From: Scolanthus callimorphus | Lineage: Eukaryota; Cnidaria; Anthozoa; Actiniaria; Edwardsiidae | Direction: 5' to 3' | DNA: 64,000 nt | NCBI GenBank assembly: GCA_033964015.1 | Contig: CM066914.1 | Span: 16,199,637-16,263,636 of the forward strand | Shown: positions 21,601 through 33,500 of the stretch, piece after piece | Position numbering within the stretch: position 1 is the first letter of the stretch | Layout: each line of letters starts with the position of its first letter | Translations under genes and position numbers: made by a program | The notes under the pieces: model-generated | Database searches by the model: none | What the model saw: the letters and a program-made list of their open reading frames with translations, nothing else | What the model was told of the DNA's origin: nothing

Positions 21601-22059
21601 TGCTAGTCCGAAGGTGACAAAAAAACAAGTTTACTTTTTTGTAACTACTTTGGAGTCTTTCACGTCAAGTATTGTTTCCATGACAACAAGTCACTCACAT
21701 TTTTACAAATCAAGATATTTTTTTATAACTAGTTTGGAGTCTTTCACATCAAGTATCGTTTCTATGACAACAAGTCATTCGCATTTTTACAAATCAAGAA
21801 GGAATATGATAGTCCAAAGGTGACAAAACATGTAACACTTTAATAAGTAGTTATAAAAAAGTATATTTCTTCTTGATTCATGTGTAAAAATGCGAGTGAC
21901 TTGTTGTCATGGAAATGATACTTGATGTGAAAGACTCCAAAGTAGTTATAAAAAAGTATATTCCTTTTTGATTTGTAAAAATGCGAGCGACTTGTTGTCA
22001 TGGAAACGATACTAGATATAAAAAAGTTAACTTGTTTTTTTGTCACCTTCGGACTAGCA
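21601..22059. mobile_element. 459-bp foldback element flanked by TA
   Basis: Ends tgctagtccgaaggtgac and, inverted, gtcaccttcggactagca, with TA on both sides (21599-21600 and 22060-22061). Each arm holds two repeats of about 85 bp with ttggagtctttcac.tcaagtat, tgacaacaagtca and catttttacaaatcaag, inverted between arms. No coding capacity; Tc1/mariner-type by its TA target. Confidence 0.8.
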
Positions 22060-22122
22060 TATCCTTGGGAACTAACTACTATTACTGCCAACTGTCGATA
22101 TAATATTAATAAAATATCGAAC

Positions 22123-22857
22123 CTATCCTATACACCTTGACATGTCGACTTCATCAAACGGATCCCCCGCTAGCGACGCATATAAAGGATTCATCCCATG
22201 CATTTGCTCACTTAGGAAGGAAGATCTGTTATTGAGCCCTTGCGTGACACCGGCTTCATAATCAGTACTAGAAAAATTGAATATAAATTAGGTGTGACAA
22301 AGATACTTGGTATAAATAAGGCAGTAACGCTTGATTGAGGTCCTAACAAACCTGCTTCTCTCCGTAAGCTTGCCAGATCCAGATGTTTCTCCGTATTCTA
22401 TCGGCGAAAAATCACACAACACTCCGGCCGGCTCGTCGTTTGCCTTCGCTACTGGCGTGCTAAATGCAAGTGCCAGTCGCTTCCTTCGCTTTGCTGGCGG
22501 GGCTGCAGGAAGGAAACAATTCACGAGTATTACATGGATGAATGATAGTTATACAAACTGGCTAATCAAAACAAATATTTCACAACTTGAAAGATCGGAA
22601 AGATCTAAAATTCAGATTTTCTCACCTCGCTCCCTCGAGTCGGCTGTCTCGTCTGTGCGTTCTGCGTCGTCTTCCTCGCAAGAGTTAGAAACTCTATGCT
22701 GCAAAACTTCCGCAAATTGACTGTTATCCAAGCCACTCATCCCCATGCTTTCCTTTTTAAGTTTCCAAGTCTCGTACGTACTATTTTTGAACGTTATGTG
22801 CTTGATTCCCTCTTTTCTTCGCGGCCGGCCACGCTTCCCCGGGGAGAGTTCTGCCAT
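22123..22857 (-). CDS. Small basic protein with KRGRPRRK motif, family not recognised
   Basis: A three-exon model: 22857-22626, 22502-22352, 22267-22123 (stop TAG 22125-22123). The junctions (GAG|gtgaga, ctgcag|CC, CAG|gtttgt, ttctag|T) all fit phase and give about 175 residues. The N-terminal third has KRGRPRRKEG, an AT-hook-like GRP core, then a conserved-looking block with HITFKNSTYETWKLKKESMG and DNSQFAEVLQH. An acidic linker (CEEDDAERTDETADSRER) follows, then a basic PPAKRRKRL patch resembling a nuclear localisation signal. The end is neutral (LNNRSSFLSEQMHGMNPLYAS, DPFDEVDM). This suggests a nuclear, possibly DNA-associated protein. I do not recognise the family. The intron structure argues for a real gene. 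Donor 2 is weaker than consensus, so exon 3 is the least certain part. Confidence 0.65.
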
Positions 22858-22976
22858 TTGGTGTATGCCAGCTTATCGATAGAAATGATCATAGCTTACA
22901 GATAAAGCTCTAACAAACTACCAAATCCAGGATATTTTAAAGATAATACGGGTCAAAAGAATAATCAGGTCTTTTC

Positions 22977-23180
22977 AATCCGTGGCAAAAATCGGCAATT
23001 CCGCTTTTCTGCTTTTTTTATCTTTGACCTCTGAAAATTGCCCTGTTTCTCGATTTTAAAGTTTTTCTTCAGTCATAACCCGAAATATCCCACTTTTAAA
23101 ATCGAGAAATAGGGCAATTTTCAGAGATGAAAGATAAAAAAAAAGCAGAAAAGCGGAATTGCCGATTTTTGCCACGGATT
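22977..23180. repeat. 204-bp inverted repeat
   Basis: The left arm aatccgtggcaaaaatcggcaattccgc... is the near-perfect inverse of the right arm ...gcggaattgccgatttttgccacggatt, including ctctgaaaattgccct and tcgattttaaa. The loop is about 35 bp. It lies between the KRGRPRRK gene and the GT31 gene. No flanking duplication identified. Confidence 0.8.
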
Positions 23181-23869
23181 GTTGGCCGCGAAAAGGCAGG
23201 AGTGTTTTTTTCTTGTTACCCGATTTGAGATTTCTGATTTTAGGATTCTAAATTCATCATATGTGACTTTTTTAGGTATTCTCGTTTCTCGTTTCTCGAA
23301 TGTCAACAGGGAAAATTAGGTTTTCCGGTTTCTGGGAACGAAAATGAGGAATTATTGGGCTGTGAAATCCGGATTTCTGACAAATTTAAATCTCGAACCC
23401 AGTTGGTCGATTTTGTCGAGACGCGGCGCGCTATGCATTTTGGGTGAAGCGGTCTCTAAGCTTCAAAGTTATTGGTGCCCGAAGTAGGCGGTTAATGTTG
23501 TGGCAACAGCACAACATTAAACCTATAGGAAAACGACCAACTTCCGACGCTCATAACCTCTGTGTTATTTGTCGAAATCACCTCAAATTTGAGGATTTCA
23601 CACATTTCGGTGAGCTCTTTTCAAATATGGTGTTTTTATTTTGCTAGGATCAAAATTCAAAATGTCACGCGACACCTGCAAACTCCCCATTATCGGAGAC
23701 ATCGGGTGCTTAGTAATCGGGAAAGTTCCTTGAAACATGCACGCGAGTCCAGGGTAAAGGAAATATCTTTATTTTAATTTGCCTTGTTAGCAAATTAATT
23801 TATTTGTCACTGTACGGCCATTTTTTTTCCTTTTGGTTGTAATTTTGGTTGTATAACGGCAAAGTTGAA

Positions 23870-24941
23870 ATGTTGAAGATTACTAAGGTTCACTTTTCTA
23901 TCTTATCATTCTTGGCAATAATGTCGGCATTTGTTTTCTTTGGTTTCATAAGTGAGGACAAAATAAGTATGTTTGAGATCTTAAGATTCACAAGCTTGAA
24001 TACTGGAGCTCAGCACGAGAAACAATCAGTCGAAAAGAAGAATGTGGTGCTGTTTTTAGCGGTTATTTGCTCCTTTTCGTTTGAATCGTCGAATGGCAGC
24101 AAGACAAACATGGTTGAGCACTTTGCCTCACTATCCAAGCCTGACCATGAGGTTCTTTACTGATGGGAAAGGGCTAAAACAAAGTACAAGAACACAATTG
24201 GAAAAGGAACGCGAGAGTTACAAAGATCTGGAGTTTCTGCCCCTAAAGGGCGGAGTTTTACTCACTCATCGTATACTCTTTTCCATGTTCTGGGCGTATG
24301 AGAATTACAATTTTGACTTCTTTTTAAAAACAGATGACGACTATTTCGTCTGCCTAAATCATCTTTATTATGACATACAGCAGAGGAAAGAAGAGGTTGG
24401 CTTGTATTGGGGGTGGCTGCACTGCGAAGCAACTAACTTGACTTGGATGGACGAAGGATTAATGATACTCAGTAAAAACTTAGTCCTTAAAATAGTCGAG
24501 AGAAATAACAGCCTTATCTGTCACCCTTTTGGAGACCAAGCTGTCGCTCTATGGATTTTAGACATGGAGAAAGAAGGCTCGGTAAATGTTACCTGGTTTG
24601 CGGATAATAATCGCTTGATTCACCGTCTTCATGACTTATCGGTGTCTAAAAAGAACAACAAGCTTTGCGCGAACTTTCTTGGAGTTCACCAAGCGTACCC
24701 GCATCTGATGTATCAGTACTGGAACTTGACTAGATCCTCTTGGTTTAATTTCACGGCGTTTAAGAATATTCCTGTTGTTAAACCCTTTCAAAATTACTGC
24801 GGACTAACTAAAGGTTTTGACTGGAAATTGATTGGTCCACCATGGAGACAAGAGCCTAAACCATGTTGGGCTTCAAATTCTACCTGGTCTAAATTTGAGC
24901 AAGATAAGTTCTTTGTGGGGAGAGAAGGAACGACATCATAG
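23870..24941 (+). CDS. GT31-family beta-1,3-galactosyltransferase-like protein, one apparent frameshift
   Basis: Single-exon type II Golgi-type protein. The ATG at 23870 precedes a membrane anchor (VHFSILSFLAIMSAFVFFGFI) and a stem. The first frame carries KNVVLFLAVICSFSFE, the start of the GT31 fold, to about 24086. The second carries RRMAARQTWLS, the family's RR.A.R.TW motif, then FFLKTDDDYFV (the DxD metal site), YWGWLH and the rest to TAG 24939-24941. The frames join if one base in gaatcgtcg is surplus, giving about 356 residues; human B3GALT6 has 329. The motif normally EDVYxG appears as GDQAVALWI, so the acceptor side is unusual. Probably a sequencing or assembly indel, since no other lesion is visible, but a young pseudogene cannot be excluded. 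An inverted, clearly dead copy lies at 26095-26645. Confidence 0.75.
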
Positions 24942-25214
24942 AACTACAAGAGTCTTAACACCTTCCGCGTGAACACGGGGTTCACAAGTAAGAGTAGCCA
25001 GAAATGTTTTTTTAGGTACGCACTGCATTTTATAGTTTTCATTAGCTCAATTTTTGTTGTAATAATTTGGGGGGCTCATTGGTAAGCGGGATGTATGTTT
25101 TTAACTACACATTAATTGGAACCTAATGCTTATGTATTTTTATATACACAGTACCAATAAACCATGTCTATGTATGTCTAAAGTATGCAGATCTATGTCT
25201 AAAGATTGTCTATG

Positions 25215-25660
25215 TCTATGTATTGGAAGATTTCTTGAATTCGGGTGGTGATTTATTTTTCACTTTAAAGAGTCTGAAACAAATAATTTTGGACATTGAA
25301 TTTCAAAACTGCGAAATTTTCAATGACAACCGAAAAATCTCTGACCAAAAGAATAAACTAAGTACGTACAGAAATATCAAAACAAATTATGAGCTAGAGA
25401 ATTTACTCGTAGAAGTGAAATATCTGTCACACAGGACTGCTATGACTAAACCCAGGATAAACAACCATGACCTCGAAATAGAAAAAGGGCGTTACGAAAA
25501 ACCATATAAGAAAGCCGAAAAAAGAGTATGTAGATTTTGCCTGCCCAAAGATCAGAAGTAATCGAAGACGAAACTCACTTCATTTTACACTGTGAAAAAT
25601 ATTATAGCCGCTATTATATCTTTCACAGTGTAAAATGAAGTGAGTTTCGTCTTCGACTCT
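25215..25660 (+). mobile_element. LINE reverse-transcriptase C-terminal fragment ending in a palindrome
   Basis: An open frame from 25223 reads like the last part of a cnidarian non-LTR retrotransposon protein: KLSTYRNIKTNYELENLL, MTKPRINNHDLEIEKGRYEKPY, RVCRFC, and after a frame change near 25560, EDETHFILHCEKYY. The terminal 119 bp (25550-25668) form an inverted repeat, agatcagaag...cgaagacgaaactcac / gtgagtttcgtcttcg...cttctgatct, so the end of the gene has been copied back on itself. Confidence 0.7.
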
Positions 25661-26094
25661 TCTGATCTTTATGGCATTCGTGATGATTTTCTCGAGAGTA
25701 TAGGTCTAAATATAAAACACATTGGACTGATAAAAAACGAAAAGTGAAATGCATGGCTCCGCTGCCTAATGCATTTCTGCACATTGCTTCGTTCTATTTT
25801 TTTTTTTTACAGCCAGAGACGCTTAAGCGTCCCCCTCTATAGTGCAATGAGTTGGTTCTTGGAATATTGGTTCCATTATTCGATTTAATAATGCATATGG
25901 CTTGGGAAAACTTCTCAGGCCCTAGAGAGACTAATATCACCATGGCGACACAGTTCATGAGAACCATGTATATGATGTACGTCTACCAAAATAAACTCCC
26001 AAAACCACGGCCTGATGTATAAATGTTCTGGAAGAATCTCAGTTCACACGCCGGCTGACAGATTTCTGCCCGTATTTTTTAACGGTGGATTGTT

Positions 26095-26645
26095 CCTTCC
26101 CTTCCAACTAAGAACTTGCGTCCAACTAATTCGGACCAAATAGGCAGAGTAGAGTTTGAAATCCAACATGGTTTTGGTTAGTGAGAGAATTCCGAGGTAT
26201 CTTCTTCTAGTCAAAACCTTTAGTTAGTCCGCAGTAATTTTGAAAGGGTTTAACAACAGGAATATTCTTAAACGCCGTGAATTAAACCAAGAGGATCTAG
26301 TCAAGTTCCAGTACTGATACATCAGATGCGGGTACGCTTGGTGAACTCCAAGAAAGTTCGCGCAAAGCTTGTTATTCTTTTAGACAGCGATAAGTCTTGA
26401 AGACGGAGAATCAAGCGATTATTATTCGCAAACCAGGTTACGTTTACCGAGCCTTCTTTCTCCATGTCTAAAATCCATAGAGCGACAGCTTGGTCTGTAA
26501 AAGGGTGACAGACAAGGGTGTTATTTTTCTCGATTATTTTAGTGACTAAGTTTTTACTGAGTATCATTAATCCTTCGTCCATTCAAGTCAAGTTAGTTGC
26601 TTCGCAGTGCAGCCATCCCCGATACAAGCCAACCTCTTCTTTCTA
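26095..26645 (-). pseudogene. Truncated inverted copy of the GT31 gene
   Basis: Minus-strand reading matches the last half of the intact gene from about RKEEVGLYWG onward. An 86-codon open stretch (26582-26322) begins MDEGLMILSKNLV and includes HPFTDQAVALWILDMEKEGS and NVTWFANNNRLI. It then shifts frame (KRITSFARTFLEF where the parent has NNKLCANFLGV), and pieces of NYCGLTKGFD and FEQDKFFVG follow further left. The N-terminal half, including the DxD motif, is absent. It lies about 1.2 kb from the parent gene in opposite orientation. Confidence 0.85.
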
Positions 26646-26759
26646 CCAGTGACGGACAGAATGTTATCTATCTTGGCCTTTGTCGTTTAGATGACGAGAT
26701 ACAACCAAATGTGGGCTTAAAAATAATTTCTACGTGTTATAATATTGGCTGATTGCATT

Positions 26760-27115
26760 TTTAAACCGCACAGGGGGGTCGAGGACCTCCCTTAAAAAGA
26801 CCCCCTCCCCTGGAATTTCCACTCGTGAATTAGACCCCCTCCCCTGGAATTTCCACTCGTGAATTAGACCCCCTCCGCTGGAATTTCGAGCCTCATAAAG
26901 GACCCCCTCCCCTGGAATTTCCATTTTTTCTGTCAAAATACCACTGGAAAATCTTTTTTGGGATAAAATGTCCCTGGAAAGTCACCTTTTGACCCCTCTC
27001 CCTTGGAATTTCCAAGCGCCAGACACGTTCCCCCCCCCCCCCCCCCCCCCGTGGAATTTTCAGAGTCCAATACACCCTCCGCTGGAAAACTTTCCGTAGT
27101 AGTCAAACCCCCCGG
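26760..27115. repeat. Tandem repeat of CCCCTCCCCTGGAATTTCCA units
   Basis: About eight imperfect units of roughly 34 bp (agaccccctcccctggaatttccactcgtgaatt), with a poly-C run at about 27031-27050. A shorter array of the same unit is at 48180-48375. The flanks (ctgattgcatttttaaaccg at the left, cggtttaaaaatgcaatcag at the right) are inverted repeats, so the array sits inside a TIR element. Confidence 0.75.
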
Positions 27116-27593
27116 CGCGGTTTAAAAATGCAATCAGCCATTTCAAAACAACTACAACAAAACGGAGCAATGGGAGAGCAGGGTTGCATTATTCAATTAT
27201 TTCGTGACTTTCCGCGAAAGGCAATCGGCTTTCTGTAAGTCATATATGCTTATGGTGCTCCTGGAACGTCCTCGAAAGTCGTGAAATTTCAAATACATTA
27301 AATCCCAAGAAGCTCCCGGCGAAAAACAGCCGTCTTCCCTGCGTGAGCAAAGGCTACTTTTTATTTCCCTCCGTTTTTACTTTTACTTTTGTTGTTCCCT
27401 TGTGCTTTGTCGCTATGCAAAATCGCCCCTTTCGCGCGTGACTGTGTAAAGAAATGGCAGGAAATTGGATAAACTGGTCAATTGAAATTAGTGTTGCTTT
27501 CCATTAACCACAAATTTTCGATTTTACCGGTCGGAAATCAAATGGAAAGTGTTATTCACGGGAAAGGTTTTCGGAAATTTGGGACCAACTTTT
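27116..27593. other. Intergenic DNA, no gene seen
   Basis: No exon or repeat recognised upstream of the 160-bp tandem duplication. Confidence 0.4.
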
Positions 27594-27913
27594 GTGAGCT
27601 TGCCCAAGAAACAATAATTTTTAAAATGCTTTCCATTTGACACCATTAATGTTTTTACCCCCTCAATGACGCTTTCCATTTGATTTCGGCCTAAGCCTTT
27701 TTCGATTCCCAGTCGAGATGCTCACGTGACTTTTTGGCTGTTGCCATGACCATGTGAGCTTGCCCAAGAAACAATAATTTTTAAAATGCTTTCCATTTGA
27801 CACCATTAATGTTTTTACCCCCTCAATGACGCTTTCCATTTGATTTCGGCCTAAGCCTTTTTCGATTCCCAGTCGAGATGCTCACGTGACTTTTTTGGCT
27901 GTTGCCATGACCA
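27594..27913 (+). repeat. 160-bp tandem duplication
   Basis: Two almost identical units, starting at gtgagcttgcccaagaaac (27594 and 27754) and running to gctgttgccatgacca. They differ by about one T in a T-run (gacttttt/gactttttt). A very recent event, about 300 bp upstream of the mucin start codon. Confidence 0.9.
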
Positions 27914-28204
27914 CAGGAGTGTGCTTATTTTTTGCTGATGTCGGCATCAGCGTTTATTAAAAAATTATATTTTTAATAAGATTTCAATTTTCAAATGAAC
28001 CAAGGCAGTCTTTTTGCACAGAGAGCAATAAAGATTTCACTTCGAGGAGGTTTGAATGTTTGAGTGCTGTGTTTCTTATCCCAGCAACTTTAACTATTGC
28101 GGGGGTTCTTTATGTTACTGAGAGAGGCCTTGTACGAGACCAAGGGCTACTTAATAACTGCGTTAATCTAGCCAGGTTCAGAAAGGCTAAAGTTTCGCCG
28201 TAAC

Positions 28205-30516
28205 ATGAGAGCACTGTTCGGGTTCGGTCCCGTTACTCTCTTCATTCTCGGCGTTTGCTTGGCCTTAAAAAATGAAATCCAAACTCACGCTCAAGCAGTC
28301 AGGTAAGTGAGACCGATTTTTTTTGTCTCTGATTAGTCCTATATACCTTATGGTACTACACACTTTTTTGAAGTCTTCTACACGTCAGAGCCGAAATTTC
28401 TTCTTGTTTTACATTTTTCTCTTCAATCCTCGTAGCACTAGTTTTTAGCTGTACCAATTAAGCTCGTGAAAATGCAAAAAATAAGTAAGACTTCAACATC
28501 CTCTAAATTAATGCTGCATGACGCCAACTTAAGTTCTAAACTTTCAAACACATTCTGCTCTTTCGGTAGTACCATAAAGCGAAACTATCATATCGTATTG
28601 AGATGCACGTTTTAAAAAATCCCTCCGCTCATGTTTTGCGTCACAGCTTAAGGAGGATTCGTTTCACTAGTGTTAAGTGAAATTCTTTATACTTTCGCAC
28701 TGGCGTTTTTTGTCCAGTTGAGAATAGCATGTTATGTATTAAGAGAGCAGTTCAAGGCCCTTTCATCACGGACACACGGACAAAATGCCTTCAGAGGGAA
28801 TTTCTGCAGAAACCAATCCATTTCTGCAGAATGTACCTGTTCCTTTTTGCCTAGGGGAAGATGACAAAAAAGCTGGCAGAGAAGGATGATTTTCCCAGCG
28901 GCATGAGACAAGCAAAAAGAACTGAAATAAGCTAAAAAAGTAATGGAAAAAAAAAAACAGCGACTAAGAAATTGCAAAATATACATTCAAAATTAGAACC
29001 ATAATTTCAGGACACTGGATCTTTTTGCCAGTAAAAGTGAAACACAATAGAATGTTCACAGGAAAAGGCACTTTTGCCAGGCATCAGCAAAAGGGGGTCA
29101 AGCCAGGTTTTTTGAGGAACAGGCCCGTTGTGTGCCTTTGTTTCTTGATTAATCCTCGGTTATTAACCCTTAGTTATTAAATCCATTGATAAGGTGGCGG
29201 TTGAGACGTTTTAGATGCTTTTGATGTTTGATACATCAGACAGGAGCTCGAAATGGGGTCCATCCCTTTCCAAATCCCCCTGTATAGTGTACTCTAGTGA
29301 GAGTTTATTTCAATGGATTGCTCTGTTATACTTGTCTTTACGCTTCAGCCTTGATGCCTCCGGATTATTTGACCGAGAAATTGACGGTCTAGCAGGGCTT
29401 GCAAGGCAGCAGAGGAGTGGTAAGAAACACAGCTTATGTCGGATTTTCACACACTGCGCGTTGTTCGGCCGATTATCTTTTGCCGCGCTTATTCGATTTG
29501 CCCGAAGAAAAATCAGGGCCGAGACGAAACATCTATAGTGCTGTCACAGATGTTTCAGTTACGGTCCTATCAAGAAGCTTACAAGAAATCAGCCCAATAT
29601 TAATAGCAGTTTGTAAGTCAATAATAGGCTGTCAGCTTTTATAAATTTCGCGGGATAGAGTTCAGATAACCAGCTTAGCCGGCTCTATACATGTCTCTAT
29701 GTTTGCTGCTTCGAACAAGCACTTTTTAATCAGATCGCCTTCTACTGAATAACTCTCAAAATTTCCGGGTTTTTTCCTCATTTCTTTCTAACTGAAAAAC
29801 GAGAAATAGCCGTGCCCGGGCTGCAATTTGTGGAGATAGTTATTGGAAGATATAGAGGTATAAAAAATTCGAAGACCTCTATCAAAATCTCTTCCTTCAG
29901 AGACGGGTCAGATGTCGGTTTGAATGAAATTGTGATATTTTTTCGCGGTGTTTGCATGGGATTTTGTAAGGTTAACATAAACTGAAATAAATCATATATA
30001 AGAAACGCATCTATTCTTGGAGTCGTAATAACAATAGACTGAGTTAACCCCCTAGTGCAACGATGTGTCTTCATTAAGAAATATTTCGGCATAGAAGAAC
30101 GTCGTACTTGACAACGTGTTTTAATCGTTTATTATGATTTATACCACAACGCGCGCGTTTCTCGAATTCTGATTGGGTCTCAGCCATGGGTACACCGTTT
30201 GGCCGAGCGCGCGCGCTGTTTTTGTTGCGGGTATAAAACAAATGTCCTCTGTTTTTCCGTGGTATGTCCTCTTATATACCACGGAATTACGTAATAAAGT
30301 GGTCAAAATGTACTGCGGACCCACTCGGCTGCGCCTCGTGAGTCCACAACATTTTGACCACTTTATTACGTCATTCCGTGGTATATAAGAGGACATACCA
30401 CGGTAAATCAGAGGACATTTGTTAAACTTACCGCAATAAATATTTTGTAATCTTTCTGTTTATTTCAGCTGATGATAATCTATTTCTGTTTGAAGATGAG
30501 AAAAGGGTAAAAAGAG
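28205..30516 (+). CDS. Mucin exons 1-3: signal peptide and propeptide ending RVKR
   Basis: Exon 1 encodes MRALFGFGPVTLFILGVCLA, a clear signal peptide, followed by polar residues, and ends AG|gtaagt in phase 2. Exon 2 (29349-29419) continues SLDASGLFDREIDGLAGLAR and ends G|gtaaga in phase 1. Exon 3 (30469-30516) adds DDNLFLFEDEKRVKR. R-V-K-R then Gly is a furin-type site, so a segment of about 50 residues is probably removed in the Golgi. Phases 2/1/1 chain exactly into exon 4, which is the main support for exons 2 and 3. Intron 2 holds the palindrome 30237-30423; intron 3 holds the minisatellite. Confidence 0.75.
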
Positions 30517-33500
30517 GTAATATCATGAACAGTATATCATGAACAATATACTATGGACCATATTTACCATGAACCATGCACCATAATCCCAACCGCGAAC
30601 CAAATACACCATTGACCATATACCATGAACTACACACCATGAACCATATACACCATTAACCATACACCATGAACAAAATACACCATGAACTATACACCAT
30701 GAACCAAATACACCATGAACCATACTCCATGAACCAAATACACCATGAACCACACGCCATGAACCAAATATACCATGAACCATACAACATGAACCATACA
30801 ACATGAACCATACATCATGAACCAAATACTTCATGAACCAAATACATCATGAACCAAACACACCATGAACCATACGCCATGAACCAAATACACCATGAAC
30901 CAAATACACCATGAACCATACACCATGAATCAAATACACCATGAACCAAATACACCATGAACCATACACCATGAACCAAATACATCATGAACCATACACC
31001 ATGGACCAAATACACCATGGACCATACACCATGAACCAAATACACCATGAACCATACACCATACGCCATGAACCCATATGCCGTGAACCAAATACACCAT
31101 GAACCATATACCATGAAGTATATACACCGTGAACCAAATACACCATGAACCATTATACACCATGAATTATTGAACCATACACCATGAACACTTTCTTACT
31201 TAGGCCCTTCACACCCCGCGGAGCATAGGCTATCAACAAGTCTCCTCCAGCGCACGCGGTTCTGGGACCTTTTCCATTTTCAGCCCAAGTTATAACACAC
31301 TTTCCCAGCGTACGTTCTTCGCTCCTTCTCCAATTTTTAATCTATTGCCTCAAAACTTTGCGTGGCCACAAATTCGAAGTAGCGCTTTCAAGTAATAAGT
31401 AATGGATTTTCGCTAGATCTTAATAGCGCCTAGCTATTTTAACGCAAGTATCTATTCCATTCCTGTAGGTCCTATCTGTTTCCAGGCACAAAGACCGTCA
31501 GCTGGAGTCTTCCGGCGCTTCAATGCGCTGCTTGAGCTAGCCGAGAGGACGGACGGCAGATGCCAAGAATACTACGAGAACCTCATACGAGACAAGAGTG
31601 AAGGACTAGATGTCTCTGCCAGAACAAAACACTATTCCTGCCTTAGCGAATGTAGTGGTAAGCCACTGTCAAACAAGCTCTTTTTCAGTGCTTTTTCTGT
31701 TCCCGAAAGAAACCTATCCTAATCGTTAAGCTGGTCAGCGTTGAGTGTTGGTCAGCGTTGAGTGTTTGCCTGCCTTTGCCTTGCTAAATGGGGCGGTCAT
31801 ACAGGTTTTGCTGGTTTGACGTGTCAGCGAGGGCACACAAGTATGACTGGGAACGTTCTTCACTAATCTATGATTATTTCTAGTTTATTTTGTTATTGTT
31901 TTAGAATGCCTGGTGCGTACGGTATATGATAATCAGATAATAGATCGTGCTAAAAGCTCGATGATTAATGTCATGGGATCCATTTTGAGACAATATCACA
32001 TGCCTCTGGCTGCCATCTTGGATCATTTGTTTTTCACTACGGATCATTTCCAATACCAAAAGCATTATAAATTCATTATAGACTATAGCTGATATTTATC
32101 TAAGCATTATGGTCTCATAATTTTTCGTATTTTTGCATATCATTGCCTTTGCTGCCCCACGCTCTGGCAATGGTAATTACTCCAATGAGTTACAAGTACG
32201 TGTTTTCTATTTTACAAGATCGTGCACTTGTGTTTTCGTAATAGCGAAAAATAGAAATGAAACCTTTTCTTTGTCTAGAATCGGACGAGTCCAAACGAAC
32301 TTGCGACTTGTTTCTCGCTAACATCGACAAGTACATTTTACAAGATCATGCACTTGTGTTTTCGTAATAGCGAAAAATAGAAATGAAACCTTTTCTTTTT
32401 CTAGAATCGGACGAGTCCAAACGAACTTGCGACTTGTTCCTCGCTAACAAAGACAAGTACTACCACAAACTAGTGGCCGAGAACAAGCGCACTGGAAAGC
32501 GATTTGGTGTGTGTGTGCACACGCGCAGTTTCCATGACGACGAGCAAGACATTGGGTTGTTTAAGAGTAAGGCTGAGTGCAAGAGAACGTGTGGCCTCCT
32601 TGCTAAAAGTAAGTTCGGTGATGACGTTTTACTTCAAGGACTCCCTTCTCATTGGGATTAGACACGGTTGGCTCACGGTGTTTATACGGCGTTGGCCTCT
32701 CTACGCTGTGACCCGGGATCGACTCCCGGCCGGGACAGAGACTTTTTCTGTTCGGGTCGTGGTCGACTGGCTCATTTTTTTAAAATTTTGTTCACGTGTG
32801 TTTCACGTCTTTCGGATGGGACAACAAATCGAGGTTCCGTAGTCTCGCCTTCACTACCCTGCCCAGTTCCAGGGGGACATTGAACAACCATTGAGGCATA
32901 ATAAACGCCCGGGGGGACCCCCTGTTTGGGGGCGGGGGAGCTCGTCGGGAACTTTCGATTTTACCCCTAAAAAGTACCAAACATGGCGTCACTTAGTTGA
33001 TTTTGACCCCTAAAAGGTACCAAAAAGACGCATTTCCCTCGTAATTGTCTCTCGTAATTGCCTCTTGTGGGTATCAGGCTACCCACAAGTTTGATTTGCT
33101 AGAACGGACCTCTAACAGGTACCTATCTGAAAGAAATTCAAAGTTTTCGAATTTTACCCCTAAGAGGTACCAGAGGCCTGATTTTAAACCCTAAAAGGTA
33201 CGACGAGCACCCCCGCCCCAAAAATATTGGAGTCCCCTCCCCCGGGAATAAACGCTCTGACATTTGACATTGACCGGCACGTGTTTGTGCACAAAGAGGA
33301 TACTAAAGTTTAAAACATCGTACTGGTCCTTGATTTTTTTGACCACAGAGTCCCCAGTTGCCTCTGCTACAATTACTACAACTGTTGTGGAGAACAAGCG
33401 TGCAACAGGTAAGATGATAAGTCTACGACCGGAAGTCTACGACCGGAAGTCTACGACCGGAACACACAAAACAACGACCATACTTGACCGCAATGCATTA

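Noticed and set aside
30523..31163. Long minus-strand open frames rich in MVHGVFGSWC
   Set aside because: They lie wholly inside the ACCATGAACC minisatellite; the repeat lacks stops in these frames, so the openness says nothing about coding.
32279..32340. An additional mucin exon
   Set aside because: It is the truncated first half of a 126-bp tandem duplication of exon 5, with no donor site.
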